Assembly (NCBI GenBank): GCA_046048875.1
Contig: JBJOFG010000008.1
Coordinates: 1-64,000 of the forward strand
Length of the DNA stretch: 64,000 nt
Source: CAIZGX01 sp046048875
GTDB lineage: Bacteria > Bacteroidota > Bacteroidia > Flavobacteriales_D > Sanyastnellaceae
Reading direction: 5' to 3'
Positions 61,870 through 64,000 of the stretch are shown here, piece after piece. Below the pieces are notes generated by a model. The model searched no databases. It had not been told where the DNA came from and saw nothing but the letters and a program-made list of their open reading frames with translations. The first letter of the stretch is position 1; every line of letters starts with the position of its first letter. Position numbers and translations under genes: made by a program.

Positions 61870-63922
61870 TCAGAACAATAAGAAGCCAAGCGGTCCAAGC
61901 AATCCAATGAAAGGCGGATTCAGTTTTTACTGGATTTACGCTGTTATAGCGATTGTGCTGATTGGGTTAATGATTTTTAACGGTAGTTCAGATGGAACTG
62001 AAGCGAATTATGCTCAAGTGAAATCATGGGCAGAGAGTAATTACATTGCTCGTGTAGAGTACAACGGTTCAATAGGAAAGGTTTATTTAGATTCGCTAGG
62101 CAAGGCTAATTTGAAAGGACAATATCCTGAGCAGAAAGGAATGATGGGCACTCGTCAAGGCAGTGACTTCTGGTTTAATATTCCTCCAAGTGAGCATTTC
62201 ATTGATGAATTGCATGAATTGGGACCCGTTCACAATTTCGAAGTGAAATTCCAACCGCCCAATGAAACTGCTCAAAGTCTTTTGTGGTGGTTAATTGCTT
62301 TAGGAGTAATGATCGCGGCTTGGACCTTCATCATGCGTCGCATGGGCGGTGGTGGCGGCGGTGGCGGCGGACAGATCTTCAATATAGGAAAAAGTAAAGC
62401 GCAGCTTTTTGAAAAGGGAAAAGGGACGAACGTAACATTCGCAGATGTTGCCGGTTTAGAAGGTGCGAAGGAAGAGGTGGAAGAGATTGTAGATTTCTTG
62501 AAACATCCTAAAAAGTATACAGAACTTGGAGCGAAGATTCCAAAAGGAGCGTTGCTTGTTGGCCCTCCGGGAACAGGAAAAACATTGTTAGCAAAAGCTG
62601 TAGCCGGAGAGGCGCAAGTACCATTCTTCTCGCTTTCAGGATCTGATTTCGTTGAGATGTTTGTTGGGGTAGGTGCAAGCCGTGTGCGTGACTTATTCCG
62701 TCAGGCAAAAGAAAAAGCACCCGCTATCATTTTCATTGATGAAATCGATGCGATAGGACGTGCACGGAGCAAGAATGTGAATTTCGGAAGTAACGACGAG
62801 CGTGAGAATACCTTGAATCAGTTGTTAACGGAAATGGATGGTTTCGGAACGAATTCAGGAATTATTATTCTTGCGGCTACGAATCGTGCAGACATTTTGG
62901 ATAAAGCCCTCATGCGCGCAGGACGTTTCGATCGTCAGATTTATGTTGACATGCCTGACATGAAAGAGCGTGTTCAAATTTTCAACGTTCACTTGAAAAA
63001 CGTGAAGACCGATCCAACCGTAGATGTAGACTTTTTAGCACGACAAACACCTGGATTTTCTGGAGCTGACATCGCCAACATTTGTAACGAAGCTGCACTT
63101 ATTGCAGCACGTCATGGCGCTGCAACAGTTGAACAAAAGGATTTCTTGGCAGCTGTGGACCGCATCATTGGTGGTTTAGAGAAGAAGAACAAAATTATCA
63201 CGCCGAATGAGAAACGCGCGATAGCTTTCCACGAAGCTGGTCATGCCGTTACTTCTTGGTTGTTGGAATACGCTTCGCCTTTGGTAAAGGTAACCATCGT
63301 ACCTCGTGGAAGATCATTGGGAGCCGCTTGGTATTTACCGGAAGAAAGACAGATAACGACAACTGATCAGATTCTTGATGAGATGTGTGCGACACTTGGT
63401 GGACGTGCAGCAGAGCAAGTAATCTTTGGTAAGATTTCAACGGGAGCGCTTTCAGATTTGGAGAAAGTAACCAAACAAGCTTACGCGATGGTTGGTATCT
63501 ATGGATTGAATGATCGAATAGGTAACTTAAGTTATTATGATTCTTCAGGTGAGAATCAGTTTACCAAGCCCTACAGCGACGAGACTGCTCGCACTATGGA
63601 TGAAGAGGTGAGTAAGTTGGTTGAAGCCGCTTATCAAAGAGCACTTCACCTGTTAACAGAGAATCGCGAAAAGTTGGAGGAACTTGCACAATTGCTATTG
63701 GACAAGGAAGTTATCTTCAAAGAAGATTTAGAGCGAATTCTTGGCGTAAGACCTTATGTTGATCGTCAAACCCAGATAGATGAGGCAGAAACGTCGGCTC
63801 AGATAGCCAAAGATGCTGCGAGTACTGAAGTTGAAGAAGAGCATCTATCAGGAGAACAGATCGATTCATCGGAAGAAAATTCAGATAACGGAACGCAAAC
63901 TACAGAAACAGAGGAGAATTAG
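61862..63922 (+). CDS. ftsH: ATP-dependent zinc metalloprotease FtsH
   Basis: A 686-residue inner-membrane protease. TM1 (~20-40) and TM2 (~140-157) flank a small periplasmic domain, followed by a Gly-rich linker (nine Gly). The AAA P-loop GPPGTGKT is at residues 234-241, the Walker B FIDEIDAIGR and second region of homology follow, and the zinc site HEAGH is at 457-461. It degrades membrane and short-lived cytoplasmic proteins. Its acidic C-terminal tail is long. Coupled to rsfS by an 8-base overlap. Confidence 0.97.
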   Translation: MSDQNNKKPSGPSNPMKGGFSFYWIYAVIAIVLIGLMIFNGSSDGTEANYAQVKSWAESNYIARVEYNGSIGKVYLDSLGKANLKGQYPEQKGMMGTRQGSDFWFNIPPSEHFIDELHELGPVHNFEVKFQPPNETAQSLLWWLIALGVMIAAWTFIMRRMGGGGGGGGGQIFNIGKSKAQLFEKGKGTNVTFADVAGLEGAKEEVEEIVDFLKHPKKYTELGAKIPKGALLVGPPGTGKTLLAKAVAGEAQVPFFSLSGSDFVEMFVGVGASRVRDLFRQAKEKAPAIIFIDEIDAIGRARSKNVNFGSNDERENTLNQLLTEMDGFGTNSGIIILAATNRADILDKALMRAGRFDRQIYVDMPDMKERVQIFNVHLKNVKTDPTVDVDFLARQTPGFSGADIANICNEAALIAARHGAATVEQKDFLAAVDRIIGGLEKKNKIITPNEKRAIAFHEAGHAVTSWLLEYASPLVKVTIVPRGRSLGAAWYLPEERQITTTDQILDEMCATLGGRAAEQVIFGKISTGALSDLEKVTKQAYAMVGIYGLNDRIGNLSYYDSSGENQFTKPYSDETARTMDEEVSKLVEAAYQRALHLLTENREKLEELAQLLLDKEVIFKEDLERILGVRPYVDRQTQIDEAETSAQIAKDAASTEVEEEHLSGEQIDSSEENSDNGTQTTETEEN

Positions 63923-63924
63923 GT

Positions 63925-64000
63925 TTGAGTAACTTAGTATTAAGATCCTTAGTAGGTCTCGTATTTAGTTTAGTAGTGGTGGGCTCTGCATTTGCAGGGC
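63925..64000 (+). CDS. cdsA: Probable phosphatidate cytidylyltransferase (N-terminal fragment)
   Basis: The frame begins with TTG at 63925, two bases after the ftsH stop, and runs off the window. The ~25 visible residues are hydrophobic (NLVLRSLVGLVFSLVVVGSAF), like the N-terminus of CdsA. The rsfS-ftsH-cdsA order is common in Bacteroidota. The assignment rests on this short segment and context. Confidence 0.5.
   Translation, partial: MSNLVLRSLVGLVFSLVVVGSAFAG

Overview
The window looks like a chromosomal segment of a Bacteroidota bacterium, most likely a member of Flavobacteriales. The evidence is PorP/SprF and PorE-like type IX secretion (T9SS) proteins, several secreted proteins with T9SS type A or type B C-terminal sorting domains, SprB repeats, -7 promoter motifs of the TAnnTTTG type, few purine-rich ribosome binding sites, and an atpD-atpC pair separated from the rest of the ATP synthase genes. 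Genus cannot be fixed from the sequence. Genes are packed tightly on both strands. No stretch above 300 bases lacks a gene, and I see no insertion sequence, prophage or CRISPR array.

Bases 1-8,000: the end of a large T9SS type B adhesin-like protein with calcium-binding repeats, then PorP/SprF and a PorE-like OmpA protein in the same direction. A NadR-like kinase, a GAF-SpoIIE phosphatase, and an O-antigen ligase/Wzz pair follow. Bases 8,200-19,300: core metabolism and translation (atpD, atpC, tig, a DUF349 protein, recX, prfB with its programmed +1 frameshift, fumC, manC, a TonB-C protein, hutH). Bases 19,300-27,500: a SprB-repeat T9SS protein with a CXXCH motif, a sugar-phosphate transferase with an upstream lipoprotein, a Gfo/Idh/MocA oxidoreductase, pcm, an FAH-family hydrolase, an OmpA protein and a DAHP synthase-chorismate mutase fusion.

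Bases 27,500-36,000: tRNA-Leu(GAG) and tRNA-Lys(TTT), a two-gene secreted cassette (128-residue protein plus CUB/PKD/P-domain T9SS protein), an SF1 helicase, a lipoprotein, and an rsgA operon. Bases 35,889-38,369: a TPP riboswitch and its promoter ahead of a TonB-dependent receptor, which makes the receptor a probable thiamine importer. Bases 38,300-46,900: a PRTase, an SPFH protein, a propeller-TM protein, heme A synthase with a copper-type HMA lipoprotein, aconitase and an ABC permease.

Bases 46,900-64,000: two tandem T9SS type A proteins, a kdsD-tatC operon, a recQ that lacks the zinc-site cysteines, a three-gene beta-oxidation operon (bifunctional FadN-type enzyme, thiolase, acyl-CoA dehydrogenase), birA, rsfS, ftsH and the start of a probable cdsA.

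The observations most worth checking are the many -7 promoter motifs that end only 2-6 bases before a start codon (suggesting leaderless mRNAs), the stand-alone TPP-regulated receptor whose promoter overlaps the rsgA start, the prfB frameshift site with an internal Shine-Dalgarno in a lineage that barely uses one for initiation, and the CXXCH-bearing SprB-repeat protein.
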